64,000 bases of DNA, taken from NCBI RefSeq assembly GCF_038433465.1, contig NZ_JAESVF010000008.1, positions 76,498 to 140,497 on the forward strand. Direction: 5' to 3'. Origin of the DNA: Galbibacter sp038433465 (GTDB taxonomy: Bacteria; Bacteroidota; Bacteroidia; Flavobacteriales; Flavobacteriaceae). The position numbers were made by a program, and so were the translations under genes. The notes below the pieces were generated by a model that saw nothing but the letters and a program-made list of their open reading frames with translations, was not told the DNA's origin and made no database searches. Shown here piece after piece: positions 18,207 to 26,977 of the stretch. Every line of letters begins with the position of its first letter. Position 1 is the stretch's first letter.

Positions 18207-19808
18207 ATGGCAGGAGGAAGTTTATCACCACGTCAGAAAATGATTAACCTAATGTACTTGGTTTTCATTGCAATGTTGGCGTTGAATATGAGTAAAGAAG
18301 TATTGTCGGCTTTTGGATTATTAAACGAAAAGCTTACAAACTTTAATGAAAAAGCTACAGAGCGAAACTTAGCAGCTTTTAACGATTTGAAACTAAAATC
18401 TACAGAACAACCAGAAAAGTACGAAACACTTTTTAGAGATGTAGAGGAAATTAAAGAAGTTTCGATGACATTTAATGGCTATTTGGATAGCTTAAAAGCA
18501 CAAATGGTTTCTAAAATTCCGCAGGAAGACCTTCAAGATTATGAGGTTATGGATAAATCGGATTTTCTTGATCAAGCATTTTTTCAAGGAGGACGTTATT
18601 CAGCAGAAGGACAGAAATTTGTGAATCATATTAATAATTTCAGAGAAACTACAATTCAAACAATTACTGAAATTCCAGATTCACTAATGAAGCCAACACA
18701 AAAGGCATCATTAAAATCGTCTATCGAAACACGTTTCGCAACGGGCGATGAAAACGGAAAAGTAACAAATAGAGATGGTCGTGCAGTAGATTGGTTAAAC
18801 TACCACTACGAAGGCTTTCCTTTAGTTGCATCTTTAACAAAAGTAACCTTATTACAAAGTGATATTAAAACGACGCAAGACGAAATTTTAAAATCTATGT
18901 TACAAGGGCAAATGGCATCCGATTTATCGATGACCAATTACACTACTTTGTTGGAGCAACCAAAATCGGCTTACTACCAAGGGGAAACTTTTGACGGATC
19001 GATTGTTTTAGGAAGAAAAGACGGGTCTACAAAACCAAACGAGGTAAACTTAAAGTTAGACGGAAGATCACTTAAAGAAGGTGATGATTACGTTATCGAA
19101 AACGGACGAGTAAAACTTAAAGTAAATGCAGGTTCGGCTGGAGATCATACTTTGGAAGGAAACTTAATCTTTAAGCAAGATGGAGAGCCAATTGAAGTGC
19201 CAGTTTCTCAAAAATTTGCTACAATTACAAAACCAAATGCGGCAGTAATTTCAGCAGATAAAATGAATGTGGTTTACCGTGGAGTTTCAAACCCTATTAC
19301 GATTTCTATTCCTGGAATTCCAGATAATAAAGTAAATGCATCGGCACCAGGACTTAAAAAAGTTTCAGGTAGTAAATATGCAATGAACCCTGGTGGTGGA
19401 AGAACTGTTACAATTAAAGCTAGCGGAACTTTACCAGACGGTCAAGGTGTTTCTTCAGCTTCAGAATTCAGAATTAAAGACATTCCACGTCCTTCTGGAA
19501 CTGTAAGAGGAGAGTACGGAGAAATTAAAATGCCAAGAAACAACTTAGAGATTTCTACGGTTGGAGCAATGCTAGAAGATTTCGACTTCGATTTAAACCT
19601 TGCTATCAGCGGATTTAAATTTAAAGTACCAGGGCAGCCAACTGTTTCTGTTAGAGGAAACAAATTAGATAGTCGCGCCAAATCTGCTTTAAAAAGAGCA
19701 GGAAGAGGAGAAGCGGTTCAAATTTTTGATATTGAAGCGTATATTACCAACAACAGGTCGTACAAACTTAAAAAGGTTTCGCCAGTTGTTGTAGAGCTCA
19801 CAAATTAA
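18207..19808 (+). CDS. gldM: Type IX secretion / gliding motor protein GldM
   Basis: GldM pairs with GldL; its single N-terminal helix crosses the inner membrane and its long periplasmic shaft reaches the GldK/GldN ring. The 533-residue protein begins GGSLSPRQKMINLMYLVFIA, the conserved helix entry. Residues about 35-220 are the helical first periplasmic domain and the rest is a series of beta domains, as in known GldM structures. Length is typical. It is four bases from gldN, so the two are translated from one message. Confidence 0.96.
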   Translation: MAGGSLSPRQKMINLMYLVFIAMLALNMSKEVLSAFGLLNEKLTNFNEKATERNLAAFNDLKLKSTEQPEKYETLFRDVEEIKEVSMTFNGYLDSLKAQMVSKIPQEDLQDYEVMDKSDFLDQAFFQGGRYSAEGQKFVNHINNFRETTIQTITEIPDSLMKPTQKASLKSSIETRFATGDENGKVTNRDGRAVDWLNYHYEGFPLVASLTKVTLLQSDIKTTQDEILKSMLQGQMASDLSMTNYTTLLEQPKSAYYQGETFDGSIVLGRKDGSTKPNEVNLKLDGRSLKEGDDYVIENGRVKLKVNAGSAGDHTLEGNLIFKQDGEPIEVPVSQKFATITKPNAAVISADKMNVVYRGVSNPITISIPGIPDNKVNASAPGLKKVSGSKYAMNPGGGRTVTIKASGTLPDGQGVSSASEFRIKDIPRPSGTVRGEYGEIKMPRNNLEISTVGAMLEDFDFDLNLAISGFKFKVPGQPTVSVRGNKLDSRAKSALKRAGRGEAVQIFDIEAYITNNRSYKLKKVSPVVVELTN

Positions 19809-19811
19809 TAA

Positions 19812-20714
19812 ATGAATAATGTTATGAATTGGAAAGGTATTGTATTAACTATAACCACTGCTTTGGTTTCTGTAGGTAGCTTTGCGCAAGCAAACTTACT
19901 CAATGCAGAATTTCCAGAAGAAGTCGGCATGAAAACTGCCGATCAAATTGAAGCAGATAACGACGCACCATTACCATACGGATATGTTGATGATAGAGAT
20001 ATCCTTTGGTCTAAAACAGTTTGGGAACGTATAGATTTGGATGAACGTATTAATTTTCCGTTCTACTATCCAATCGATACTGTAGATATTGGAAGTGATA
20101 GACGTTCGTTGTACGATGTAATTATTAAAAACATCAAAAACGGAAGTTTAAAAGATATCTATGTTGACTCTTACTTTACAGAGCGTCGTAAGTTTGGAGA
20201 TTTATCGGCTACTTTACAAAAAGTAGATACTACCGATCTTGGTTACGAACAATTAAATGCTGGAGAGCAAGTTTCTCTAGAATATATTAACAGAAGAGAA
20301 CTTACCGCAGCCGATATTCAAGAATGGCGTATTAAAGGAGTTTGGTATTTTGATAAGCGCCAAGGAGAATTAAAATATCGATTGTTAGGTATTGCTCCAG
20401 TTGCTCCAGATGTAAACTTTATCGATGGTGAAAATTCAGATTTAGTTGAGTTATTCTGGCTTTGGTTCCCTAGTTCAAGAGATATTTTACACGAAGCAAA
20501 AGCCTTTAATGATGAAAACTCATCTCGACCAATTTCTTTTGATCAGTTGTTAAACGCGAGACGTTTTAATGCTGTAATTTACAAAGAAGAAAACGTTCAA
20601 GGAGATAGAGGTATTAAAGACTATATTCCAGATAATGCCATGTTCCAATTACTAGAAGCGCAACGTCTCAAAGAGAAGATTCGCGACAAGGAACAAGATA
20701 TGTGGAGTTACTAA
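19812..20714 (+). CDS. gldN: Type IX secretion / gliding protein GldN
   Basis: GldN is the periplasmic partner of GldK in the outer-membrane-associated ring. The 300-residue protein has a signal peptide (cleavage after SVGSFAQ) and the conserved DDRDILWSKTVWERIDLDERINFP segment, here broken at the usual tryptophans, followed by FYYP. No gldO paralogue follows, unlike some gliding species. A strong terminator ends the operon 34 bases downstream. Confidence 0.95.
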   Translation: MNNVMNWKGIVLTITTALVSVGSFAQANLLNAEFPEEVGMKTADQIEADNDAPLPYGYVDDRDILWSKTVWERIDLDERINFPFYYPIDTVDIGSDRRSLYDVIIKNIKNGSLKDIYVDSYFTERRKFGDLSATLQKVDTTDLGYEQLNAGEQVSLEYINRRELTAADIQEWRIKGVWYFDKRQGELKYRLLGIAPVAPDVNFIDGENSDLVELFWLWFPSSRDILHEAKAFNDENSSRPISFDQLLNARRFNAVIYKEENVQGDRGIKDYIPDNAMFQLLEAQRLKEKIRDKEQDMWSY

Positions 20715-20747
20715 AATTAATAACTTCCAATTCAACATAACAATTTA

Positions 20748-20779
20748 AAAGCGCCTGAAAAATCAGGCGCTTTTTTTTG
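20748..20779 (+). terminator. Terminator of the gldKLMN operon
   Basis: AAAGCGCCTGA pairs with TCAGGCGCTTT and is followed by a run of T. Confidence 0.92.
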
Positions 20780-20797
20780 TGTTTAAAAACTTATCTT

Positions 20798-21060
20798 TAA
20801 CGTTAGTTTGATATAAGGATGATGAATATGTGACAAAATGGACCTATTTAAAAAGTATTGAAAATCAAGGAAGCAGTAGAGGCAAAAGATAAAAAGCTGT
20901 TTGAGCGTAGCGAGTTCTTTTTATCTGTGGAGGAGGATTCCGTAGATTTTCTTATACTTTTTTAATCAGTCTTGACTTTTTTGTTTCGTTTTTGTGTCAA
21001 GACAAAAATGAAAGTATTTAAAATTTATTCTATATTGATATTTATATCGAATTGAGGTTG
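20798..21060. repeat. MITE-like intergenic repeat, copy 1
   Basis: This is the first of three related copies in the window. The ends are imperfect inverted repeats (TAACGTTAGTTTGATATAA at the left; ATATCGAATTGAGGTT at the right). Inside lie two hairpins: AGATAAAAAG/CTTTTTATCT (20887-20896 with 20917-20926) and GTCTTGAC/GTCAAGAC (20969-20976 with 20996-21003). The stretch 20715-21092 has no gene; it holds only the gldN terminator and this repeat. Confidence 0.75.
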
Positions 21061-21092
21061 TCTTTTAGTTGAAAATTAAAATAGTTTTAAAA

Positions 21093-21965
21093 ATGTCGAA
21101 TAAAGGATTGATTATAGAAGAACGAGCCAGAGATATTGGCGATTTTTTGGTGGGGCGATTATTGCCATTTCGGAAAAAGCGAATGGTAGGTCCTTTTGTT
21201 TTTATAGATCATATGGGGCCGTCCAAGATTGGTCCGAATCAATATATCGATATTGGGCAACATCCACATATCGGACTTTCTACACTTACGTATTTATTTG
21301 AAGGCGAAATAAGACATCGCGACAGTATCGGCAGTGATCAAGTCATTACACCTGGCGCCGTAAATTTAATGACGGCAGGAAGTGGTGTTACTCATACCGA
21401 ACGCACGCCCGACAGCTTAAGGGATGGAAATACTTATAATGTGCATGGTTTTCAAATTTGGATTGCGCTCCCAAAGGAGATGGAGCAAATGAAGCCTGAA
21501 TTTTATCACGCTGAGAAAGAAGCTTTACCAAAATGGCAACAAGACAATGCTAATTTTACACTGATTGCTGGTGAGGCTTTCGGTAGAAAATCGCCAGTGC
21601 CAACTTTATCTCCACAATTTATGGTTGAGGTTAAAGCGACGCATAGTTTTACACTCAATTTATCAGATCAAGTTAAGGGGGAAATAGGAATTTGTATTGT
21701 AAAAGGAAGTATTAAAGCTTGTGAAAATATTATTGCTGAAGGAAATATGTTGGTTTCAAAAATAGATGATGCGTGTAAAGTTGAAGTGTCAGCAGATACT
21801 CATTTGTTACTCTTTGGCGGAGCACCTTTACCTGAAGAGCGACATATATTTTGGAATTTTGTTTCTTCGGATAGTAAACTTATTGAGGATGCAAAAGAGC
21901 GTTGGGTTGCTAAAGATTTTCCTGTCGTAGAAAATGACGATTCGTACATTGAAATGCCACAATAA
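21093..21965 (+). CDS. Pirin family protein
   Basis: This bicupin protein of 290 residues contains the pirin signature DHMGPSKIGPNQYIDIGQHPH, which carries the metal-binding histidines, in its first half. The later HRDSIGSDQVITPGAVNLMTAG is typical of the first cupin barrel. Family knowledge: some pirins have quercetinase activity and others act as iron-dependent regulators; nothing here decides which. I start at ATG 21093 (MSNKGLI). A TTG at 21069 would add eight residues that look like leader DNA. It is probably monocistronic, between the repeat and its own terminator. Confidence 0.9.
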   Translation: MSNKGLIIEERARDIGDFLVGRLLPFRKKRMVGPFVFIDHMGPSKIGPNQYIDIGQHPHIGLSTLTYLFEGEIRHRDSIGSDQVITPGAVNLMTAGSGVTHTERTPDSLRDGNTYNVHGFQIWIALPKEMEQMKPEFYHAEKEALPKWQQDNANFTLIAGEAFGRKSPVPTLSPQFMVEVKATHSFTLNLSDQVKGEIGICIVKGSIKACENIIAEGNMLVSKIDDACKVEVSADTHLLLFGGAPLPEERHIFWNFVSSDSKLIEDAKERWVAKDFPVVENDDSYIEMPQ

Positions 21966-21970
21966 AATAT

Positions 21971-22006
21971 AGGCTGTCTGATTGTTTATTTTCAGACAGC
22001 TTTTTT
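21971..22006. terminator. Terminator between pirin and small lipoprotein genes
   Basis: GCTGTCTGA pairs with TCAGACAGC, followed by a T6 run on the plus strand. It serves the convergent gene pair. Confidence 0.82.
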
Positions 22007-22011
22007 AGTTA

Positions 22012-22257
22012 CTAGTTGTTGTCGCCAAATTTTTCAAAAGCTTCGTCAATTTCTTCTTCCACTTCTTTTTCGGTTTTCTTTGGAGCTTTTTCAGTAACTG
22101 GTTTTGCTACTTCTTCCTTTTCTGGTGCTTTCGGAGTTTCTTTAATTACAGGTTCTTCTTTTGTAATAACTTCCTTTTCTTTTTCGGTTTCCTTACACGA
22201 AATAAAACTTCCTGCTATAAAAATTAACGCAATACTGCTTAGAATTATCTTTTTCAT
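22012..22257 (-). CDS. Small Lys/Glu-rich lipoprotein
   Basis: This 81-residue protein has a lipoprotein signal (MKKIILSSIALIFIAGSFISC, Cys 21 as lipidated residue). The mature part of about 60 residues is almost entirely Lys, Glu, Pro, Val and Thr and ends in a short acidic helix (EEEIDEAFEKFGDN). There is no recognisable domain; it is probably an extended, charged surface or periplasmic tether. An open frame on the opposite strand spans nearly the same bases. I take the minus-strand one because of its clean lipobox. Confidence 0.65.
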   Translation of the reverse strand: MKKIILSSIALIFIAGSFISCKETEKEKEVITKEEPVIKETPKAPEKEEVAKPVTEKAPKKTEKEVEEEIDEAFEKFGDNN

Positions 22258-22374
22258 TTGATTGAATTTCAGATTTTATTCAAGATAGTAAAAAATCTTT
22301 CAATGCATATTTTTCAGTAGCTAATAAATCGTGTTCGAATGAAGTTTGTTATACCTTTGCAAAAAAAAGAGTAC

Positions 22375-22842
22375 ATGACATTTGAAAATTTAAAAGAAGA
22401 AGTAAAAGTGATCGTAAGCGACGCAAATACTTCCGTAGATAAAAAACTAACAAGTATTTGTGAGTTATTACAAACCAATGTTGCTTATTACGATTGGGTT
22501 GGATTTTATTTTAAAAATGGCGATAAACCAGAGTTAAAGTTGCGCTCGTTTGCAGGAGAACCAACAGACCATACCATAATTCCGTTTGGAAAAGGAATTT
22601 GCGGACAAGTTGCGGTTTCGAACAGTAATTTTGTGGTGCCAGATGTAAAAGCACAAGACAATTATATAGCGTGTAGTATTTTTGTAAAGGCAGAAATTGT
22701 AATTCCGCTTTTTGTAAATGGAGAAAACATTGGGCAAATAGATATCGATTCGCATACAGCCGACCCTTTCACGAAAGAAGATGAAGAATTTTTGGAGTTT
22801 GTAAACAAAGAAGTCGCTTTACTTTTAGAACAAGGTTCTTAA
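22375..22842 (+). CDS. GAF-domain protein, free methionine-(R)-sulfoxide reductase family
   Basis: The 155-residue single GAF domain matches the fRMsr family, which reduces free methionine-R-sulfoxide. Key parts are FGKGICGQVA (Cys 76), VPDVKAQDNYIAC (Cys 100) and AEIVIPL (Glu 107). The 24-residue spacing of Cys 76 and Cys 100 matches two of the three family cysteines. The third, ten residues before the first, is His 66 here, so the usual resolving cysteine is absent. I start at 22375 (MTFENLKEE). An ATG 36 bases upstream gives a less family-like N-terminus. Confidence 0.82.
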   Translation: MTFENLKEEVKVIVSDANTSVDKKLTSICELLQTNVAYYDWVGFYFKNGDKPELKLRSFAGEPTDHTIIPFGKGICGQVAVSNSNFVVPDVKAQDNYIACSIFVKAEIVIPLFVNGENIGQIDIDSHTADPFTKEDEEFLEFVNKEVALLLEQGS

Positions 22843-22931
22843 TTAAAAAACACAGCTATTTTTCTGTTTTACAAGGCTGCTATTTAATGCAAATAAATTA
22901 CTTTTGCAAAATCCAAAACAACACAATAACA

Positions 22932-24464
22932 ATGAATAATCTAAAGCAAGCCAAATCGGCTTTAATTTCTGTTTTCAGTAAAGACGGATTAGAACCCATC
23001 GTAAAAAAATTAGACGAACTAGGTGTGACCATTTACTCCACTGGAGGTACTGAAAAATTTATTAAAGATCTGGGAATAAATGTTGTTCCAGTAGAAGATG
23101 TAACAAGCTATCCTTCAATTTTAGGCGGGCGTGTAAAAACGCTTCACCCAAAAGTTTTTGGTGGAATTTTAAACAGACAAGATAACGAGGGCGATGTTGC
23201 CGAGTTAGCGCAATACGAAATTCCGCAAATCGATATTGTTATTGTGGATTTGTATCCGTTTGAAAAAACGGTAGCAAGTGGAGCAAGTGAGCAAGATATT
23301 ATTGAAAAGATTGATATCGGAGGAATTTCATTAATTAGAGCTGCTGCCAAAAATTTTAAAGATGTAATTTGTGTTTCTTCTATGGAAGATTACGCAGAGT
23401 TTCTAGAAGTTATTTCTTCTCAAAACGGACAAACATCTATCGAGAATAGAAAACGATTTGCAGCAAAAGCATTCAATGTTTCTTCGCACTACGATAGCGC
23501 TATTTTTAATTACTTCAATCAAACTGAAACTATCGACGCTTATAAAGTGAGCGAATCTAAAGGGCAAGAACTGCGTTACGGAGAAAACCCACACCAAAAA
23601 GGGTATTTCTACGGAAATATGGACGAAATTTTTGATAAACTTCACGGAAAAGAATTATCGTACAACAATTTACTCGATGTTGATGCGGCGGTAAACTTAA
23701 TGGAAGAATTTAAAAACGACGATCCTACTTTTGCAATTTTAAAGCACAACAACGCTTGTGGTGTGGCTACAAGACCAACAATTAAAGAAGCGTATGTGGA
23801 TGCGTTGGCTGGAGATCCAGTTTCTGCTTTTGGAGGAATTTTAATTTCGAATACTGAAATAGATGCTGAGACTGCTGAGGAAATTCATACGTTATTCTGT
23901 GAAGTAGTTATTGCACCTTCGTATACTGCGGAAGCTTTAGAAATTTTAAAAGGAAAGAAAAACAGAATCCTTTTAGTTCAAAAACAAATTGAGTTGCCAA
24001 AAACATCAGTGCGTACGTGTTTAAACGGAGTTTTGGTTCAAGATAAAGATTTAAAAACAGATGTTGCTGCAGATATTACGCATGTAACCAACAATAAACC
24101 TAGCGAAAACGAGTTAAAAGACTTATTGTTTGCTTCAAAAATATGTAAGCACACAAAATCGAATACTATTGTTTTTGCCAAGAACTTGCAACTTTGCGCA
24201 AGCGGAACAGGACAAACCAGTCGTGTTGACGCGCTTAGACAAGCTATTGAAAAAGCAAAATCGTTTAGTTTTGATTTGAATGGAGCGGCAATGGCGAGCG
24301 ATGCTTTCTTTCCGTTTCCAGACTGTGTAGAAATTGCAGACAATGCAGGGATTACTTCTGTTATTCAACCAGGAGGATCTATAAAAGATCAATTAAGTAT
24401 CGATTACTGTAATGAAAATAATGTGGCAATGGTGTTTACAGGAACACGTCATTTTAAACATTAA
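22932..24464 (+). CDS. purH: Bifunctional AICAR transformylase / IMP cyclohydrolase PurH
   Basis: PurH catalyses the last two steps of purine synthesis, from AICAR to IMP. The 510-residue protein has the N-terminal cyclohydrolase domain (ALISVFSKDG, STGGTEKFI, GGRVKTLHPK) and the C-terminal transformylase domain with the catalytic Lys-His in LKHNNACGVA and the later GAAMASDAFFPFPD. It ends VFTGTRHFKH, the normal family terminus. The ATG at 22932 gives the standard length. An upstream in-frame ATG at 22887 would add 15 residues without similarity. Confidence 0.97.
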   Translation: MNNLKQAKSALISVFSKDGLEPIVKKLDELGVTIYSTGGTEKFIKDLGINVVPVEDVTSYPSILGGRVKTLHPKVFGGILNRQDNEGDVAELAQYEIPQIDIVIVDLYPFEKTVASGASEQDIIEKIDIGGISLIRAAAKNFKDVICVSSMEDYAEFLEVISSQNGQTSIENRKRFAAKAFNVSSHYDSAIFNYFNQTETIDAYKVSESKGQELRYGENPHQKGYFYGNMDEIFDKLHGKELSYNNLLDVDAAVNLMEEFKNDDPTFAILKHNNACGVATRPTIKEAYVDALAGDPVSAFGGILISNTEIDAETAEEIHTLFCEVVIAPSYTAEALEILKGKKNRILLVQKQIELPKTSVRTCLNGVLVQDKDLKTDVAADITHVTNNKPSENELKDLLFASKICKHTKSNTIVFAKNLQLCASGTGQTSRVDALRQAIEKAKSFSFDLNGAAMASDAFFPFPDCVEIADNAGITSVIQPGGSIKDQLSIDYCNENNVAMVFTGTRHFKH

Positions 24465-24487
24465 TTCACTACATTTGAATAAATTAA

Positions 24488-24532
24488 AACGAGGTTGTCT
24501 AGAAAAGTAATATTTTAGACAACCTCGTTTAA
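24488..24532. terminator. Terminator after purH
   Basis: AACGAGGTTGTCTA pairs with TAGACAACCTCGTT around a 16-base loop. Confidence 0.8.
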
Positions 24533-24615
24533 ACAAGATGAATAGAAACTGAAAATAAATGTTTCAGTATTTGTCTCACAAAGTGAGTATAACAAGATTA
24601 ATATTAGAATAATTC

Positions 24616-25644
24616 ATGGGATTTTTTGACTTCTTAACCGAAGAAATTGCTATAGATTTAGGAACAGCAAATACGCTGATTATACATAATGACAAGGTTG
24701 TTGTGGATAGCCCTTCTATTGTGGCCAGAGACAGAATGACTGGCAAAATTATTGCAGTTGGTAAAGAAGCCAGCATGATGCAAGGTAAAACCCATGAAAA
24801 TATAAAAACAATTCGTCCGCTTAAGGATGGAGTTATTGCCGATTTTGATGCTTCCGAAAAAATGATCAATATGTTCATTAAAGGAATTCCTGCATTGAAA
24901 AAACGTTTCTTTCAGCCAACATTAAAAATGGTTATTTGTATTCCTTCAGGAATTACAGAAGTAGAAATGCGTGCGGTAAAAGAATCTGCAGAGCGTGTTA
25001 ACGGAAAAGAGGTGTACCTAATTCACGAACCAATGGCAGCTGCTATCGGTATCGGGTTAGATATTATGCAGCCTAAAGGAAACATGATTGTAGATATAGG
25101 TGGTGGAACTACCGAAATTGCTGTGATTGCCTTAGGAGGGATTGTATGTGATAAATCAGTAAAAATTGCAGGAGACGTATTTACAAATGATATTATTTAT
25201 TACATGCGTACACAACACAACTTGTACGTTGGAGAAACAACTGCTGAAAATATTAAAATTGCAATTGGTGCCGCTACGGAAGATCTTGAAGTTCCGCCAG
25301 AAGAAATGAGCGTTCAAGGACGTGATTTGTTAACTGGGAAACCAAAACAAGTGCAAATTTCGTATCGAGAAATAGCAAAAGCCTTAGACAAATCTATTTT
25401 AAGAATAGAAGATGCGGTTATGGAAACCTTGTCGCAAACGCCACCAGAACTTGCTGCCGATATTTATAATACCGGTATTTATTTAGCAGGTGGAGGATCG
25501 ATGTTGAGAGGGTTGGATAAACGTATTTCTCAAAAAACAGACCTTCCTGTGTACATCGCAGAAGATCCATTAAGAGCTGTTGTAAGAGGAACCGGAATTG
25601 CATTAAAAAACTTAGATAAGTACAAACCTATCCTGATAAAATAA
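24616..25644 (+). CDS. mreB: Rod shape-determining actin-like protein MreB
   Basis: MreB forms membrane-bound filaments that guide lateral wall synthesis. The 342-residue protein shows the actin-fold phosphate loops: DLGTANTLI (about residues 14-22) and DIGGGTTEIAV (about 161-171). The adenosine motif is AGGGSMLRGLD. It is first in the order mreB-mreC-mreD-mrdA-rodA, the complete rod-complex operon. The gap to mreC is 9 bases. Confidence 0.97.
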   Translation: MGFFDFLTEEIAIDLGTANTLIIHNDKVVVDSPSIVARDRMTGKIIAVGKEASMMQGKTHENIKTIRPLKDGVIADFDASEKMINMFIKGIPALKKRFFQPTLKMVICIPSGITEVEMRAVKESAERVNGKEVYLIHEPMAAAIGIGLDIMQPKGNMIVDIGGGTTEIAVIALGGIVCDKSVKIAGDVFTNDIIYYMRTQHNLYVGETTAENIKIAIGAATEDLEVPPEEMSVQGRDLLTGKPKQVQISYREIAKALDKSILRIEDAVMETLSQTPPELAADIYNTGIYLAGGGSMLRGLDKRISQKTDLPVYIAEDPLRAVVRGTGIALKNLDKYKPILIK

Positions 25645-25653
25645 AATTAGTGA

Positions 25654-26475
25654 ATGCAACAAATTGTCAATTTTTTAATAAGGAATAAATCCTTTATTAG
25701 CTTTTTATTGCTTTTTTGCTTTTCGCTGTTTTTAACTTTTCAATCGCATTCCTACCAAAAAGCCAAGTTTGTAAAATCTGCTAATTGGGTAAGTGGATTG
25801 GTGTATAATAATTCTAATAAAGTTTCAGATTATTTTCATCTAAAAGAATATAACGAACAGCTTGTTGAAGAGAATTTAAGACTTCGGAAGCAGTTACTGA
25901 ATTTGAAAACAGAAATACAAGACTCTGTTTTACTTACAGATTCTCTTTTTACCGATTATAATTTGTATGCCGCTTCGATTATTAAAAATAGTTTTAACAA
26001 GCCAAGAAACTATTTGTTAATCGACAAAGGTGCGCAAGATAGTGTACAGCAAGATATGGGAGTTATAACTTCTAAAGGGATTGTTGGAATTGTAGAAAAT
26101 ACCTCGAGTAATTACGCCAATGTACAGTCGGTTTTAAACTCGCTTTCCGAGATTAATGCTTCAGTAAAAAACACCAATAATTTTGGGTCGTTAAAATGGA
26201 ACGGAAAAAATATCAATAGTGTACAACTGGTAGATATTTTACGTTCGGCAAATGTAAAAATTGGCGATACAATTATAACAGGAGGGATGTCTAGTATCTT
26301 TCCGAAGGGAATTCCAATTGGAACGATTGAAAATTTTGACCTTGACGTTTCTCAAAATTATTATTTAATAGATGTAAAACTCTTTAACGACATGACTACT
26401 TTAGACCATGTGTATGTTATTGAGAATTTAAACAAAGAAGAAATTTTAAACCTAGAAAACACAATCGATGAATAA
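25654..26475 (+). CDS. mreC: Rod shape-determining protein MreC
   Basis: MreC is a bitopic inner-membrane protein whose periplasmic part activates PBP2. The 273-residue protein has one helix near residues 13-30, a coiled coil (about 60-95, YNEQLVEENLRLRKQLLNLK), then a beta domain with the family's LIDKGAQDSVQQDMGVI and GGMSSIFPKGIPIGTI segments. It overlaps mreD by 8 bases, so the two are translationally coupled. Confidence 0.95.
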   Translation: MQQIVNFLIRNKSFISFLLLFCFSLFLTFQSHSYQKAKFVKSANWVSGLVYNNSNKVSDYFHLKEYNEQLVEENLRLRKQLLNLKTEIQDSVLLTDSLFTDYNLYAASIIKNSFNKPRNYLLIDKGAQDSVQQDMGVITSKGIVGIVENTSSNYANVQSVLNSLSEINASVKNTNNFGSLKWNGKNINSVQLVDILRSANVKIGDTIITGGMSSIFPKGIPIGTIENFDLDVSQNYYLIDVKLFNDMTTLDHVYVIENLNKEEILNLENTIDE

Positions 26476-26977
26476 AACAATATTTGTCATTATACTTCGG
26501 TTTGTACTGCTTGTGCTTTTGCAAGTGGTTATTTTTAATCATATCAATTTTCTAGGATATTTAAATCCGTATATCTACATACTTTTTATTGTGCTTTTTC
26601 CTTTTGATAAAGACAATAGAATTTTATTTATATTTTGTTCTTTTCTAATAGGCCTAACAATCGATATGTTTAGTGATAGTGGAGGCGTGCATGCAGCGGC
26701 AAGTGTGTTTGTAGCGTATTTCCGTCCGTTAATGATGCGCTCTGTTTTTGGAGTAAGTTACGACTACCACAACATTAAAATCGAGAGCACCTATTTTGGT
26801 CAACGTGTTAATTATCTTGTTATTTTAATTTTAACACATCACCTCATGCTATTCAGTTTAGAGATTTTTAGTTTTGCACATGTATTGCTTATTCTGAAAA
26901 AAACCTTATTTTCAGCAATATTCACACTAATTATGTGTTTAATCTTTATCTCACTATTTAGTAAGAAAAGTACATGA
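26468..26977 (+). CDS. mreD: Rod shape-determining protein MreD
   Basis: The 169-residue, very hydrophobic protein has about five membrane helices and the conserved acidic-loop pattern GLTIDMFSDSGGVHAAASVF. MreD joins MreC and the SEDS/PBP2 pair in the elongation complex. It overlaps both its neighbours (8 bases with mreC, 4 with mrdA). Position and hydrophobic profile identify it; sequence conservation in this family is low. Confidence 0.92.
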   Translation: MNKTIFVIILRFVLLVLLQVVIFNHINFLGYLNPYIYILFIVLFPFDKDNRILFIFCSFLIGLTIDMFSDSGGVHAAASVFVAYFRPLMMRSVFGVSYDYHNIKIESTYFGQRVNYLVILILTHHLMLFSLEIFSFAHVLLILKKTLFSAIFTLIMCLIFISLFSKKST

